Shown: one piece after another, positions 38,626 to 48,604 of the stretch | Layout of the letters: each line of letters opens with the position of its first letter | How positions within the stretch are numbered: the first letter of the stretch is position 1 | Assembly: GCA_947501935.1 (NCBI GenBank) | Contig: CANMXU010000006.1 | Location: 103,639-167,638, forward strand | Direction of reading: 5' to 3' | DNA length: 64,000 bases | Origin: an uncultured Alteromonadaceae bacterium | GTDB taxonomy: Bacteria; Pseudomonadota; Gammaproteobacteria; Enterobacterales; Alteromonadaceae | The notes under the pieces: generated by a model | The model's input: only the letters and a program-made list of their open reading frames with translations | The model's database searches: none | Told to the model about the DNA's origin: nothing | Program-made: the position numbers and the translations under genes

Positions 38626-41600
38626 TATCCTTTACCTCCCGCACTCTTACGCGCCTTTTTCAGTGGCTGCACCGCAGTCATCATTGGTTGATAAACCTGA
38701 GTAAGAAGTGGTTGGTGCTGAGCAAGTTCAGGGCAATTAGGCCAGAAATATTGAATGTAATCATCATGACCAAATGGCATAACGGTATTGCTGCCTTGCC
38801 AGAAAGTTTCAAAATCAGCTTGGCTAAAGGTTTTTGCTTTTAGCATGCGTTCACCAAGCTCACTATTTAACAGCAAGGCTTGCTGTTGCCCTTGTAAATA
38901 AAGCGCGATTAAATCGCTAAGCTTACCTTGGGCATCGTCAATGTGGCTAACAAGAAATTCTGAAACCTTTTGGCTTTTGGTATCAAAATAAAAACCAAGA
39001 TGACTATTAACCAATTGAACTAATTGAGCTTCTTCAGATAATTTCTCCGCGCCTTCTTCAATACTCGCTTGAAAAACCTGTAAAAATAGCTGATGTAAAT
39101 AATGACTGAATTTATCTTTTGCTTTAGCACTACTGCTACGATAAAAAACCAGCTGCTGATTTTTTATCGGTAAGCGTGCATTTAGCTCGATAGTTAGGCT
39201 TTGTCGCTTTACGGGCGACTTATCTTGTTTTTCAAGGTCAATAGATAAAGTGCATTTGGCTGGAATGAGTTCTGGATTCGCAGCATGTTTAGCTAGTATC
39301 ACTTCACTAAAGGTTTTGCTGTCGTTTTGCCAACCAGTAAAAATAGCTTCTGTAGTAGGTAAATCGGGGAATTTACCTGATAATCGCGCTTGCTGCAGCA
39401 CCTGTTCGCTGTGCTGCGTTACTTGCTGGTCATCACTTATTTGGCTAGATACATCAGCTGAAACATCACTACTGTCATGATCACTTAAATAGCCATTTAG
39501 TAATGATTGGCGTAATAAGTAACTTTCTAAAGAATCAGCTAAAAAAGGCTCAACATCGTCTAGCTCTATTTCTGCTAACGATAAATTAAGCTTAAGCTGC
39601 TTTTGAGCAAAGGCCTTGGCCGGATGTTGGAAAAAACGAATAATATCTTCAAGGTTTAAAGACACTGCTTCTTGAGCTTGCTCGTTTTCGTTTTCGCCAA
39701 TGCTAGCGTTAGCATTGGCAAATTCGATCACTAAAGGCTGAGCTTGCTTACTTGTTTCACTAGTGGCGACTTCATCAAACTCACCTGTGCTAGAGTGCCC
39801 TAGTTTCAGCCATTTTTTATCAAAACTTGGATAACGACCTTGATAGTTTTGTAAGCTAAACGGCTGCATCGCCAGCTCTCGAAGCGCGAGCATATTTTCA
39901 TGATCATCAATATTTTCTTGTGGTTGTTGCCAGCCATAACCACCGTTTAAATAATCAATAAATTCTTTTAAAACAATTGAGGGTTGGCGCTCGGTATTAT
40001 TTTTAATATTGCGGCCTTGGTAACTCAAATAAAGCGCTTTTCGAGCCGATATTATCGCTTCAAGAAATAAATAACGATCATCACCACGGCGCGACCTATC
40101 GCCTAAGCGCGCTTTTGCACTGGCTAATAAATCAAAACCTAGCGGTTGCCTTTGTCGTGGGAATTCGCCGTCATTTAAGCCTAAAATAGCAACCACCTTA
40201 AAAGGGATAGAGCGCATCGGCACCATAGAGCAGAACGTGACTTGGCCGATCATAAACTGCCGACCAGGCTCTGGCTGACTAAAGTAATTATTAAGAAAAT
40301 CACTAACAATAGTGAGCGGAATAGTTTGCTGATACTGAGCATGTAGGCAATTTTCAGCTAAGTGCTTAATGCCGTTGCTAAGCTCGTCATAACAACGTTC
40401 GCCTTCAATGGCGAAAAGCTCATCAAGTAAACTAAATAAAAACTGTTGCCAACTTATAGCGCTGCGCGCTTGTGATAATTGCTGAGCAAATAATTGTAAG
40501 CGCTCAATAATCAGCATTAACTTACCTAGTAGTTCGCCGCCACTGCCTTCAACACTTGGCAGTAACAATTGCTCGCCGTAAATACTGGCTTGGTCGCCAA
40601 AGGCAAAACCGCGCAATAAACGTGACAAACCTTGCTGCCAAGTAAAGGCATTACTTAAACCTTTAGTGTGCAACAGTTGTTCTTTATGGGCTTTATCTAA
40701 GCCCCAATGAATACAAGCTTGTTCAAGCCAAACAGTAATTTTATCAATTTCTTCAAGCGCTAGTGAAAATTTTCGCTGCATTGCAGGTAAACGTAATAAG
40801 GCGATAAGTTCAGAAACTTGAAAACGACTGTCAGGCAATTGCAGCACATTTAAAAAGGCGGCGATTACCGGCTCGGCATCTTTGCTTATTCTATCGGCAA
40901 TAGAGCAAGGCAGTGGCGGAATATTATCATCAAGCTCTTGCCAACCTCGGGTGAAAACGGCGTCAACATAAGGGGCGTAATTTTCAATTTGCGGACACAT
41001 CACAATAATATCTTTTGGCGTGAGTGTCGGGTCTTGGTTAAATTGATGTAATAACCAGTCATGCAGGCCCTGCACTTCACGTAAAGCACTATGGCAAGAA
41101 CTTATGGTAATAGAGCTGTCTTGGTATTGCTGAGCCTTACTTGGGCTTTGCTTGGCATCCGTTAAAGTTAAAATATCTTGCTGAATTGCTGCGAGCAAGG
41201 TTTTAGATTGCTCAGGGTCATCAGCTTGGTCAAAAGCATTAATATCTATAGTACTGTGATCTTGTAATAGCGCGATAAACTCTCGCCCTTGTTGACCTAA
41301 ATTAGCCAGCAGCGGATTACCAACGCTTAAGTTGTGATCATCAAAATTATCTGTCCATTGCTTTAAATGTTGAAAGGCTTGTTTTTCCGTTTGAATATCC
41401 CCCCAATAAGAAAAACAGGGGTTTAAATGAAAAAAGTGAATATCAAGATGTTCGCTAAGCTGCTGAATAAAATCGAGCCATATTGGCGCCATGGCATTAA
41501 TGCCAAAAAAAGATAACCGCGGCGGCAGTAAAGTCTTTTTCTGTTCAATATTTGCTAAGGCATCAGCGATTAAAGTTTTGGGATTATACGCTTGCTGCTC

Positions 41601-42173
41601 GGTGAGTAACTGCCACAGTTTACCTTGCCAAACAGCGCTGCCGTGAAGTTCATCACTTTCTATACCGTTGAGCTTATCTTGCACTTTCCCTTGCGACCAC
41701 GCATCAATCCAATCGGGACGAAAAATCAAATACTGCTCAAATAAGTCAGCCAACTGATGTGCTAGCTGATAGCGTTTCAGCTGTGCTTGTTCATCTGCTG
41801 AGCTGGAATTTTCAGCTAACCAATAGTTATTTACCGCGGCAAAGTCATCGTCATTTAACACGTTTTCACTGGCTAACAAGGCATAAATACGCCAAGTTAA
41901 TACTTCACGAGAATAAGGCGATTGGTCAGGTACATTTTCACTAGAAGCTAAACTACGTATAAGTTTCCACAAATATTGTGCTGGCAATGCATAATCAATA
42001 TTCATACTAATACCGCGTTGCTGAGCTAATGACATATTAAGCCAATGCTGCATACCGGCATTTTGCACAACGATAGTTTCTTTAGCGAAAAAAGACAGCG
42101 GGGAAATTTGTTGAATTTTATCTAACAGGGCTAATAAATTTTCCATTTTATTAGCAGGATAAAGATAGATCAA
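38625..42173 (-). CDS. recC: Exodeoxyribonuclease V gamma subunit
   Basis: RecC scaffolds the RecBCD complex and reads the Chi sequence. It has 1182 residues (E. coli 1122). The start MIYLYPANKMENLLALLDKI and the later segment HFFHLNPCFSYWGDI, followed by MCPQIENYAPYVDAVF and LGLNDGEFPRQRQPLGFDLL, are RecC signatures. It is the first gene of recC-recB-recD. The ptrA protease gene that lies between recC and recB in enterobacteria is absent, as in many marine relatives. Confidence 0.96.
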   Translation of the reverse strand: MIYLYPANKMENLLALLDKIQQISPLSFFAKETIVVQNAGMQHWLNMSLAQQRGISMNIDYALPAQYLWKLIRSLASSENVPDQSPYSREVLTWRIYALLASENVLNDDDFAAVNNYWLAENSSSADEQAQLKRYQLAHQLADLFEQYLIFRPDWIDAWSQGKVQDKLNGIESDELHGSAVWQGKLWQLLTEQQAYNPKTLIADALANIEQKKTLLPPRLSFFGINAMAPIWLDFIQQLSEHLDIHFFHLNPCFSYWGDIQTEKQAFQHLKQWTDNFDDHNLSVGNPLLANLGQQGREFIALLQDHSTIDINAFDQADDPEQSKTLLAAIQQDILTLTDAKQSPSKAQQYQDSSITISSCHSALREVQGLHDWLLHQFNQDPTLTPKDIIVMCPQIENYAPYVDAVFTRGWQELDDNIPPLPCSIADRISKDAEPVIAAFLNVLQLPDSRFQVSELIALLRLPAMQRKFSLALEEIDKITVWLEQACIHWGLDKAHKEQLLHTKGLSNAFTWQQGLSRLLRGFAFGDQASIYGEQLLLPSVEGSGGELLGKLMLIIERLQLFAQQLSQARSAISWQQFLFSLLDELFAIEGERCYDELSNGIKHLAENCLHAQYQQTIPLTIVSDFLNNYFSQPEPGRQFMIGQVTFCSMVPMRSIPFKVVAILGLNDGEFPRQRQPLGFDLLASAKARLGDRSRRGDDRYLFLEAIISARKALYLSYQGRNIKNNTERQPSIVLKEFIDYLNGGYGWQQPQENIDDHENMLALRELAMQPFSLQNYQGRYPSFDKKWLKLGHSSTGEFDEVATSETSKQAQPLVIEFANANASIGENENEQAQEAVSLNLEDIIRFFQHPAKAFAQKQLKLNLSLAEIELDDVEPFLADSLESYLLRQSLLNGYLSDHDSSDVSADVSSQISDDQQVTQHSEQVLQQARLSGKFPDLPTTEAIFTGWQNDSKTFSEVILAKHAANPELIPAKCTLSIDLEKQDKSPVKRQSLTIELNARLPIKNQQLVFYRSSSAKAKDKFSHYLHQLFLQVFQASIEEGAEKLSEEAQLVQLVNSHLGFYFDTKSQKVSEFLVSHIDDAQGKLSDLIALYLQGQQQALLLNSELGERMLKAKTFSQADFETFWQGSNTVMPFGHDDYIQYFWPNCPELAQHQPLLTQVYQPMMTAVQPLKKARKSAGGKG

Positions 42174-42284
42174 AGAGCAGCCTATGGAGAAAAATTATTC
42201 TAGCCAAATTTAACCACAAGCGCTGACTAAACTCTAGGAAATTAAGCGCCTAAAAAGATTTAAACTAAGTAACCTGTGCTCGGG

Positions 42285-42614
42285 TTAACAAATGAAATCA
42301 AAGTGCTCTTGAAAATATTCACCTATTATTGGCACTAAGTATTGTTGACCAAAAAATGTTTGATATAAGGCTGTTAACCAAACGACTAAAACACCAATAT
42401 TTAATAGCCAGCCAACCAAAGGAATAAAAGAAAGCAGCGCAGCCGTTACAATGAGCCCTAGCGACTGACGCAGGTGAAAACGGGCAAAAGCTGATTTATT
42501 TTTGCCATAAACAAGGGCGGCGATCAGCCAACCAACAATAGTTAAATAACTCATTATCGCGACAATTTTTTCAACATCATTATGCTCTTTTGGCTGAATT
42601 TCAAAAGCTGACAT
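42285..42614 (-). CDS. DUF4870-like small membrane protein
   Basis: Membrane protein of 109 residues with about three transmembrane segments (roughly 20-38, 50-70 and 72-88). The signature FARFHLRQSLGLIV is typical of the DUF4870/YtrH-like family, which has no known function. It lies 63 bases downstream of the transglutaminase gene on the same strand, so it may belong to the same operon. Confidence 0.75.
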   Translation of the reverse strand: MSAFEIQPKEHNDVEKIVAIMSYLTIVGWLIAALVYGKNKSAFARFHLRQSLGLIVTAALLSFIPLVGWLLNIGVLVVWLTALYQTFFGQQYLVPIIGEYFQEHFDFIC

Positions 42615-42677
42615 AATACTACTCCACCATTGACTGCTTACTTAAAAGTTAGTCGCTAAGAGCAAATAAAACAAATT

Positions 42678-44843
42678 TTAGCTCTCAGTCACTAACGCTT
42701 TTTGTTGCTTTAAAACTAACTTACACTGTTTATATTGCTGTTTAATGACAGTTAAATATGCCTGCTGTTCAGCGGCATTTAATTGTTGATATTGCAAAAC
42801 CGTAAAGGTGTGACTAAAGCGCGCAAAAGGTATCGCTAACGCTGGCCATTGCTGACCAACAAGGGTTGAAAACTGTAAAGCTGAGTTGTTTTTTTCTTTA
42901 ATTAAGCCTTTCTTTTCAATATCTTTAAGTAGCTTTAAATAATATGCTACCCACGCACAATGGCTAGTAACCGCTTTTTTATAATTATTTAAAATCACCA
43001 ATGCTAACATGGTAATAATTAACACCGCGGCAATAGTTAATGTGTTTTTCCAAAGCTTTACTTGACCAAACCAGCGGCTTAATAAATTCAATTGCCGAGT
43101 GGCGCTATAGCCGACTACCCATTTAGTCCATTGATAATCTAAGCTATCAAGCTGAAGTCTGAGCGCATTGAGCCACTTTATCGATTTCAGTTGATATAGG
43201 TTTACCAGCTCGCCAGAAAGTGACGAGCGCTGAGCCAATAAATCATCAGAAAAGCCTCGTTCAACTCTATCAGGGCTTACCGCTGCTGTTGGGTCTACTC
43301 GTTGCCAGCCTTTATTTTGTAACCACACTTCAGTCCAAGCATGGGCATCGCGCTGTTTTATGGTATAAAACTGCCCTTGTGGGTTATATTCACCACCTAA
43401 ATAGCCCACCACTAACCGCGTTGGAATACCTGCAGCGCGCATTAAAAAAGCAAAACTGCTGGCATAATGCTCACAAAAGCCGGCTTTGCTTTGAAAGTAA
43501 AACTGGTCGAGTGCCTGCTCACCCCGTTGATTTCCAAGTAAAGGTGGTTGCAAAGTATAATAATATTCTTGTTCACGAAAACGTTTTAATACCGCTTGAA
43601 TTAAGTTTTCATCATTTATATAGCGTTTTCTTAAGCGCTGACCTTCACGCCATAACTTAGGGTTAGTATTTTCAGGCAACTGTAAGTTTAGTACTTTTTG
43701 TCGTTCACTTAACTCTAAATTCAGTGGGCTTTGCAAGTAACTTGATACTTGGTAACTCATTGATTGACTGAGAAGTTTTAAACTATACAAACTAAAGTCA
43801 GCCAAAGATATAATTTCGCTTTGCTTAGCTTTGGCGACATCTAAAGCAAATAACCAATGTTGAAAACTAGGTTCAACGATTATTTGATAACGGGTCTCAG
43901 CTCCGGTGACCGGGTGCTCAATTGAGCTATTTACCAGCTCTTGCCTATTGTCAGCATAATTTCTATTTGGTTTCTTACCAAACCCTTTAAGTGGCTGCTG
44001 TCGCCATGCCTTACCATCAAAAATATCTAAAACTAAAGTTCGCCAATAAAGCTGTTGATAAGCGGGAGTTGCGGTTTCAAAAGTGACTCGAAAAGCGACC
44101 GAGTCAGAAAGAGCTAAATTAGCAACATCGCCAACGGATACTTGATCAGACAAACCTGTTTGCGCCGACTTTGCCAGCGGCACTTGCCATAAAGGTGATA
44201 ATTTGGGAAAGAGTAAAAACAAAGCTACGGCTAAGGGCACACTTTGCAGCAATAACTTAAAGCTTAAGCCATAATGACTTTTCAGCGAGGCTTTAGCTGA
44301 AAAATGGCTCAATAATAACGCCATATTCAACACCAATACGGCGGTAAAAACACTAAAATACGCTAACGATTGTCTGAAAATAAAACTCGCGGCTAAAATA
44401 AACAAACCAATAAAAAACAACTGATAAAAGTCTTTACGGCTGTGCATTTCCAACATTTTCAACCCGTATGAAAAACATAACAAATGCACCATAGCGAGTA
44501 ATAAACCTAGGGCTTTGCCAGTAATGGCTAAAATAACACAGCCACTTAAAGCAAAAATAACCAATAGCCATTTTTGTGCTGATTTTTTTCTTTTCGGCTT
44601 TTTTGAAAATGAGCTCTTTGACGATGGCCTGTTTAACGATAAGCGGTTTAGCCCAACTCGCCATAATAAACACAGCGCTAACAAAGCGATTAACCACCAA
44701 GCTAATTCACTGATAATGGTTAAAACATTCGCGATAAAAGTTGCGATTAACAACCATTGACTATGTTGAGATAAGTTAAAAACTAAGCTGATTTCTTTGT
44801 TATTTAAATTAACTTTATCGCTTTTATGCACCATTTCATTCAC
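42678..44843 (-). CDS. TgpA-type membrane transglutaminase-like protein
   Basis: Large inner-membrane protein of 721 residues with DUF3488-type N-terminal membrane helices (about 30-230), then a periplasmic transglutaminase domain and a C-terminal membrane segment near 595-615. The catalytic triad is visible: cysteine in GFCEHYASSFAFLMR, histidine in RDAHAWTEVW, aspartate in RVDPTA. The related TgpA of Pseudomonas is essential there. Its start overlaps the upstream DUF58 gene by 8 bases, consistent with a moxR-DUF58-tgpA operon. Confidence 0.92.
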   Translation of the reverse strand: MNEMVHKSDKVNLNNKEISLVFNLSQHSQWLLIATFIANVLTIISELAWWLIALLALCLLWRVGLNRLSLNRPSSKSSFSKKPKRKKSAQKWLLVIFALSGCVILAITGKALGLLLAMVHLLCFSYGLKMLEMHSRKDFYQLFFIGLFILAASFIFRQSLAYFSVFTAVLVLNMALLLSHFSAKASLKSHYGLSFKLLLQSVPLAVALFLLFPKLSPLWQVPLAKSAQTGLSDQVSVGDVANLALSDSVAFRVTFETATPAYQQLYWRTLVLDIFDGKAWRQQPLKGFGKKPNRNYADNRQELVNSSIEHPVTGAETRYQIIVEPSFQHWLFALDVAKAKQSEIISLADFSLYSLKLLSQSMSYQVSSYLQSPLNLELSERQKVLNLQLPENTNPKLWREGQRLRKRYINDENLIQAVLKRFREQEYYYTLQPPLLGNQRGEQALDQFYFQSKAGFCEHYASSFAFLMRAAGIPTRLVVGYLGGEYNPQGQFYTIKQRDAHAWTEVWLQNKGWQRVDPTAAVSPDRVERGFSDDLLAQRSSLSGELVNLYQLKSIKWLNALRLQLDSLDYQWTKWVVGYSATRQLNLLSRWFGQVKLWKNTLTIAAVLIITMLALVILNNYKKAVTSHCAWVAYYLKLLKDIEKKGLIKEKNNSALQFSTLVGQQWPALAIPFARFSHTFTVLQYQQLNAAEQQAYLTVIKQQYKQCKLVLKQQKALVTES

Positions 44844-45909
44844 CGACTCTTGGCTGCTTAAAACTTGCTAGCGCTAATAAACATGTCGATAAATGTGTTG
44901 CTGGTGACGAAGGTGATTGAACTTGAGGTGATGTAATCGTTTGCTGTATTTCAGAGGCTGAAAGGGCAATTTTAACTTGACCTAAGTCTAAACCAAAACT
45001 TTGCCCTTGTTGATGATATTCAAGCATTAAAAAACATAACATCGACAATTTAGTTTCTAGGTTATTGGCTGGCATTTCAGCTAATACCAGCCATACGGTA
45101 TTATTGTCATCATGTTGATAATGTTTACTAAACCAGCCCTGTCCTCGTGCCACTTGTTTCCAAGCAACATGACTTAACGACTCGCCTGTTTGATAGTTTT
45201 TTAAGGCATAAAAGTCATCACCTTGCGATTTATTGTTTACTGCTTTTGCTGCATTTTTATCGACTTGGGAGGGCTTTTTATTAGTTTGTGAATCTTGACC
45301 AAATTCAGCACTGCCAATAATGGCGATTGGTTTTGGATAAATAATTGCTTGGCAATTTAAGTCAAGCTGAGTCCAAGTGGTAAACAAACCAAAGCCATAT
45401 TCACTGCTTATTTTTACTCGGCCAAGTTTTTCTATACCTCGCTTAGTAGCAATATACGGCAGCTTAACTTGAGTGCTGCCTGCTAGAATTTCTGTTTTAA
45501 ATAACGAGGCTTGCTCGGCAAATAACAAAGTTAAATTAAAACGCATTTTCGTTGAGGTTAAGTTAATATTCACCGGTAGGCTTTGCTGTGCATAACCTTT
45601 AATTGGGGCATGCTGTGATACTTCTAAGCCACTTAAATTATAGAAGCTGTGTAACATCGCAGTAATAAAAAAACTCCCCAATAAATAACTTAATAAAATA
45701 ATAACGTTGTTTTGATAATTGGTGCCAAGTAAAAATATCAAAGTTGTGAAAGCTAAATAGGTTAGTCCAAAAAAACTTGGGAAAATAAAGATATTTTTAC
45801 TGGTTAAAACATAACTATTTTTCGCAGGCATCCGCCTTTTCAACCAGTGGTTAAACCGGTTTTGTATAAAAACAATTAAAGATTTTTTAACAGTAAAATA
45901 CAAAGTCAC
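44836..45909 (-). CDS. DUF58 domain protein
   Basis: Membrane-attached protein of 357 residues with two close N-terminal transmembrane segments (about 42-62 and 65-85). The DUF58 core appears later: DFYALKNYQTGESLSHVAWKQVARGQGWFSKHY. DUF58 proteins normally act as partners of MoxR-type ATPases. It lies between moxR and the transglutaminase gene, with a 54-base gap on the moxR side and an overlap on the other side. Confidence 0.9.
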   Translation of the reverse strand: MTLYFTVKKSLIVFIQNRFNHWLKRRMPAKNSYVLTSKNIFIFPSFFGLTYLAFTTLIFLLGTNYQNNVIILLSYLLGSFFITAMLHSFYNLSGLEVSQHAPIKGYAQQSLPVNINLTSTKMRFNLTLLFAEQASLFKTEILAGSTQVKLPYIATKRGIEKLGRVKISSEYGFGLFTTWTQLDLNCQAIIYPKPIAIIGSAEFGQDSQTNKKPSQVDKNAAKAVNNKSQGDDFYALKNYQTGESLSHVAWKQVARGQGWFSKHYQHDDNNTVWLVLAEMPANNLETKLSMLCFLMLEYHQQGQSFGLDLGQVKIALSASEIQQTITSPQVQSPSSPATHLSTCLLALASFKQPRVGE

Positions 45910-45963
45910 TCTCTGATTATGATTTTAAATTTATAGCTTAGCGCTTAGCAATTAAAGCTTATA

Positions 45964-46893
45964 TTAAGTTAAGGCCGGGGTTATTACATCAACCTCGGTC
46001 AGCAAACTTTCACTAATACTTGAAGCATGTTGATCGGTGTGACCCGCGTCTAAGCGATGCTCACATACCGCGCTAAATACTGCTTGTACATCGTCAGGCA
46101 AAACATAATCTCTATTGTCGATAAAAGCCCATGCTTTGGCGCAGGCTAATAAAGCCTTACCTGCTCGCGGTGACAGTGGGTTTGCAGTACATTTTTCGCT
46201 CCGGCTGGCTTGGCAAAGGCCAATAATATAATCAAGAATTGCGTTGGTACTTTGTACTTCGCTTACCCCTGTTTGTAATTGGTTAAGATCATCAAGGCTA
46301 ATACATGCACTTAAGGTTAACTGCGTTCGCTGATCACCTGACAATAGAATTTTTCGCTCGGCTGCGGTATCAGGAAAACCTAGGGAAATTCTCATCATAA
46401 AGCGGTCGAGTTGTGACTCTGGCAACGGATAAGTTCCTGCGTGGAATAACGGGTTTTGCGTGGCGATAACAAAAAATGGCTGAGCTAACGGATAGGTTTT
46501 TCCGTCGATACTCACTTGCCGTTCTTCCATAGCTTCTAATAGGGCTGATTGTGTTTTTGGACTCGCACGGTTAATTTCATCGGCCAAAACAATTTGGTTA
46601 AAAATGGCCCCTTGGTGTAATTGAAACTCTTGAGTTTGCTCATTAAAAATTGAGACACCAACTATATCGGCGGGTAATAAATCACTGGTAAACTGGCAAC
46701 GTTGGTAACTTAAACCTAAAGTGGCCGATAGTGCCTGCGCTAAAGTGGTTTTGCCCATTCCCGGCAAGTCTTCAATCAGTAAATGTCCTTTGGCTAACAA
46801 ACACGCTAACGCTAAGCGTATTTGCACCTCTTTACCAAGCACTACCTTGTTCATTTGCGCCAATATTAATTCTATTTTATTTTGCATAACCAA
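45964..46893 (-). CDS. MoxR-family AAA+ ATPase
   Basis: Chaperone-like ATPase of 309 residues. Walker A is EDLPGMGKTTLAQALS near residue 42, Walker B is VLADEINRASPKTQ, and sensor 1 is in IATQNPLFHAGTYPLPESQLDRF. C-terminal lid helices complete the domain. It starts the moxR-DUF58-transglutaminase unit, whose general role is thought to be assembly or activation of envelope complexes. It is divergent from the ligase gene at 47051. Confidence 0.93.
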   Translation of the reverse strand: MVMQNKIELILAQMNKVVLGKEVQIRLALACLLAKGHLLIEDLPGMGKTTLAQALSATLGLSYQRCQFTSDLLPADIVGVSIFNEQTQEFQLHQGAIFNQIVLADEINRASPKTQSALLEAMEERQVSIDGKTYPLAQPFFVIATQNPLFHAGTYPLPESQLDRFMMRISLGFPDTAAERKILLSGDQRTQLTLSACISLDDLNQLQTGVSEVQSTNAILDYIIGLCQASRSEKCTANPLSPRAGKALLACAKAWAFIDNRDYVLPDDVQAVFSAVCEHRLDAGHTDQHASSISESLLTEVDVITPALT

Positions 46894-47050
46894 GCCGTGT
46901 TATTCACCCTATCTTCATACTATGAACAAAGTCCCTTAGTTGGCAAGTGCTTAATTTTTTGTTTTAGATCAACAAAGTGGTTTTTCTTTTTTAATTTTAT
47001 CCAACGATAACAACTAAGCGTCTATTTTTTGACCTTAATCAAAATCCCCC

Positions 47051-48604
47051 ATGAGTAAATTATGCGATGGTACCTTATTAACTGTTGATAAAGGGTATTT
47101 AACTATGGGAAAAAACATTGCTAAAAATGCCTTTTGTGATCACGACTTTACGCTTTTTCAGCAAAAACTAACCACGCAAGTTCAGCAACTAAAAACCATT
47201 ATTAATAACAAAAATTTTGGCCAAGTACCTTTGAGAATTGGCGCTGAGTTAGAAATGTATTTGGTTGACGACAATGCCGAGGTCAGTTTAAGCAATAAAA
47301 CCTTACTTGATGATTTACACGATCAACAATTTCAGCTGGAACTAAACCAATACAATCTTGAATTAAACTTAAATTGCTTTGAACAAACCGGCCGGCCATT
47401 TACCGCGCTTAGAAATGAAATTGTTGAGAAAACGGGAAAGTTAGAAAAACTTGCTAGTCAGAAAAATATCAGCATTGTTGCCATAGGTATTTTGCCCACG
47501 CTTGAGCAAAAGCACTTACACATTGATCACATGACAGATTTACCGCGTTATCACTGCTTGGCTAAGTATTTATACCAAAAACGTGGTGAGGCATTTAAGG
47601 TTAATATTAACGGCGAAGAGCCGTTATCTGTGAATTTTGACGACATTTGCGCCGAAGGTGCTAATACCTCTTTTCAGGTGCATTACATGACTAAGGCGGC
47701 AGACTTTGCCAATAGCTTTAATGCCGCGCAATTAACCTTACCATTGGTAACCGCTATAGGGGCAAATTCTGCCATTTTTCTTGGTAATAAACTGTGGCAT
47801 GAAACCCGAGTCGCTTTATTTAAGCAAGCGTTAGATATTCGCTTACGAGACGCAGTTCCTTGGCAAGCGCCGCCCAGAGTTAATTTCGGTCAAGGTTGGG
47901 TACGTAATGGCCCATGGGAGTTATTTGCCGAGTCGGTAGCATTATTTGACCCCATTCTTCCAGAAATAACAGCTCCTGAACTAACACCTGATTTAGCACC
48001 TTTAAAACCTAAGCATCAAGCAGAGCTTAACGAATTAAATTTACATGTAGGCACTATTTGGCCATGGCACCGGCCGGTTTATGACCACCATGACAACGGC
48101 CATGTTCGTATTGAATTTAGAACCATTCCCGCCGGACCTACAAGCCTTGATATGGTAGCAAATGCAGCTTTTGCCATAGGTCTTGCCGCAGGACTTAGTA
48201 CTCAAGTTAATGACTTTTTAGCGGTAATGCCATTTCGCTTTGCTGAATATAACTTTTATCGCGCTGCACAATATGGTTTAGACGCCAAAATACTCTGGCC
48301 ATTACATAATGCCGGTAAACCTGAAGAAGTGCCAATTAGCCAAGTAATAGCCGCCTTAATACCAGTAGCAAAAAAAGGCTTAGCGAATATAGGTATCGCC
48401 AACGATGAAATAACAAAATTTATCAAAATTATTGAACAACGGCTAAATAACAAAATTACCGGCGCTATTTGGCAGCAAAACACACTCACCACATTAGAGC
48501 AAACGATGGACAAAAAATCAGCCTGTCGAGAGCTTGTTAAAATGTATATTAATAACAGTAGAACGTGTAAACCCGTTGCTACATGGGAGCAGATATGGAC
48601 ATAA
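47051..48604 (+). CDS. GCS2-family carboxylate-amine ligase
   Basis: Glutamate-cysteine-ligase-like enzyme of 517 residues. The nucleotide/metal site segment LRIGAELEMYLVD is near residue 64, with GPWELFAESVALFDPI and HVRIEFRTIPAGP as later conserved regions. Members of this family join an amino acid to a glutamate or another carboxylate using ATP; true glutathione synthesis is only one option. The start may be the ATG at 47105, which has AAAGGG upstream. The gene overlaps the next by 10-22 bases, so the two products are probably made together. Confidence 0.82.
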   Translation: MSKLCDGTLLTVDKGYLTMGKNIAKNAFCDHDFTLFQQKLTTQVQQLKTIINNKNFGQVPLRIGAELEMYLVDDNAEVSLSNKTLLDDLHDQQFQLELNQYNLELNLNCFEQTGRPFTALRNEIVEKTGKLEKLASQKNISIVAIGILPTLEQKHLHIDHMTDLPRYHCLAKYLYQKRGEAFKVNINGEEPLSVNFDDICAEGANTSFQVHYMTKAADFANSFNAAQLTLPLVTAIGANSAIFLGNKLWHETRVALFKQALDIRLRDAVPWQAPPRVNFGQGWVRNGPWELFAESVALFDPILPEITAPELTPDLAPLKPKHQAELNELNLHVGTIWPWHRPVYDHHDNGHVRIEFRTIPAGPTSLDMVANAAFAIGLAAGLSTQVNDFLAVMPFRFAEYNFYRAAQYGLDAKILWPLHNAGKPEEVPISQVIAALIPVAKKGLANIGIANDEITKFIKIIEQRLNNKITGAIWQQNTLTTLEQTMDKKSACRELVKMYINNSRTCKPVATWEQIWT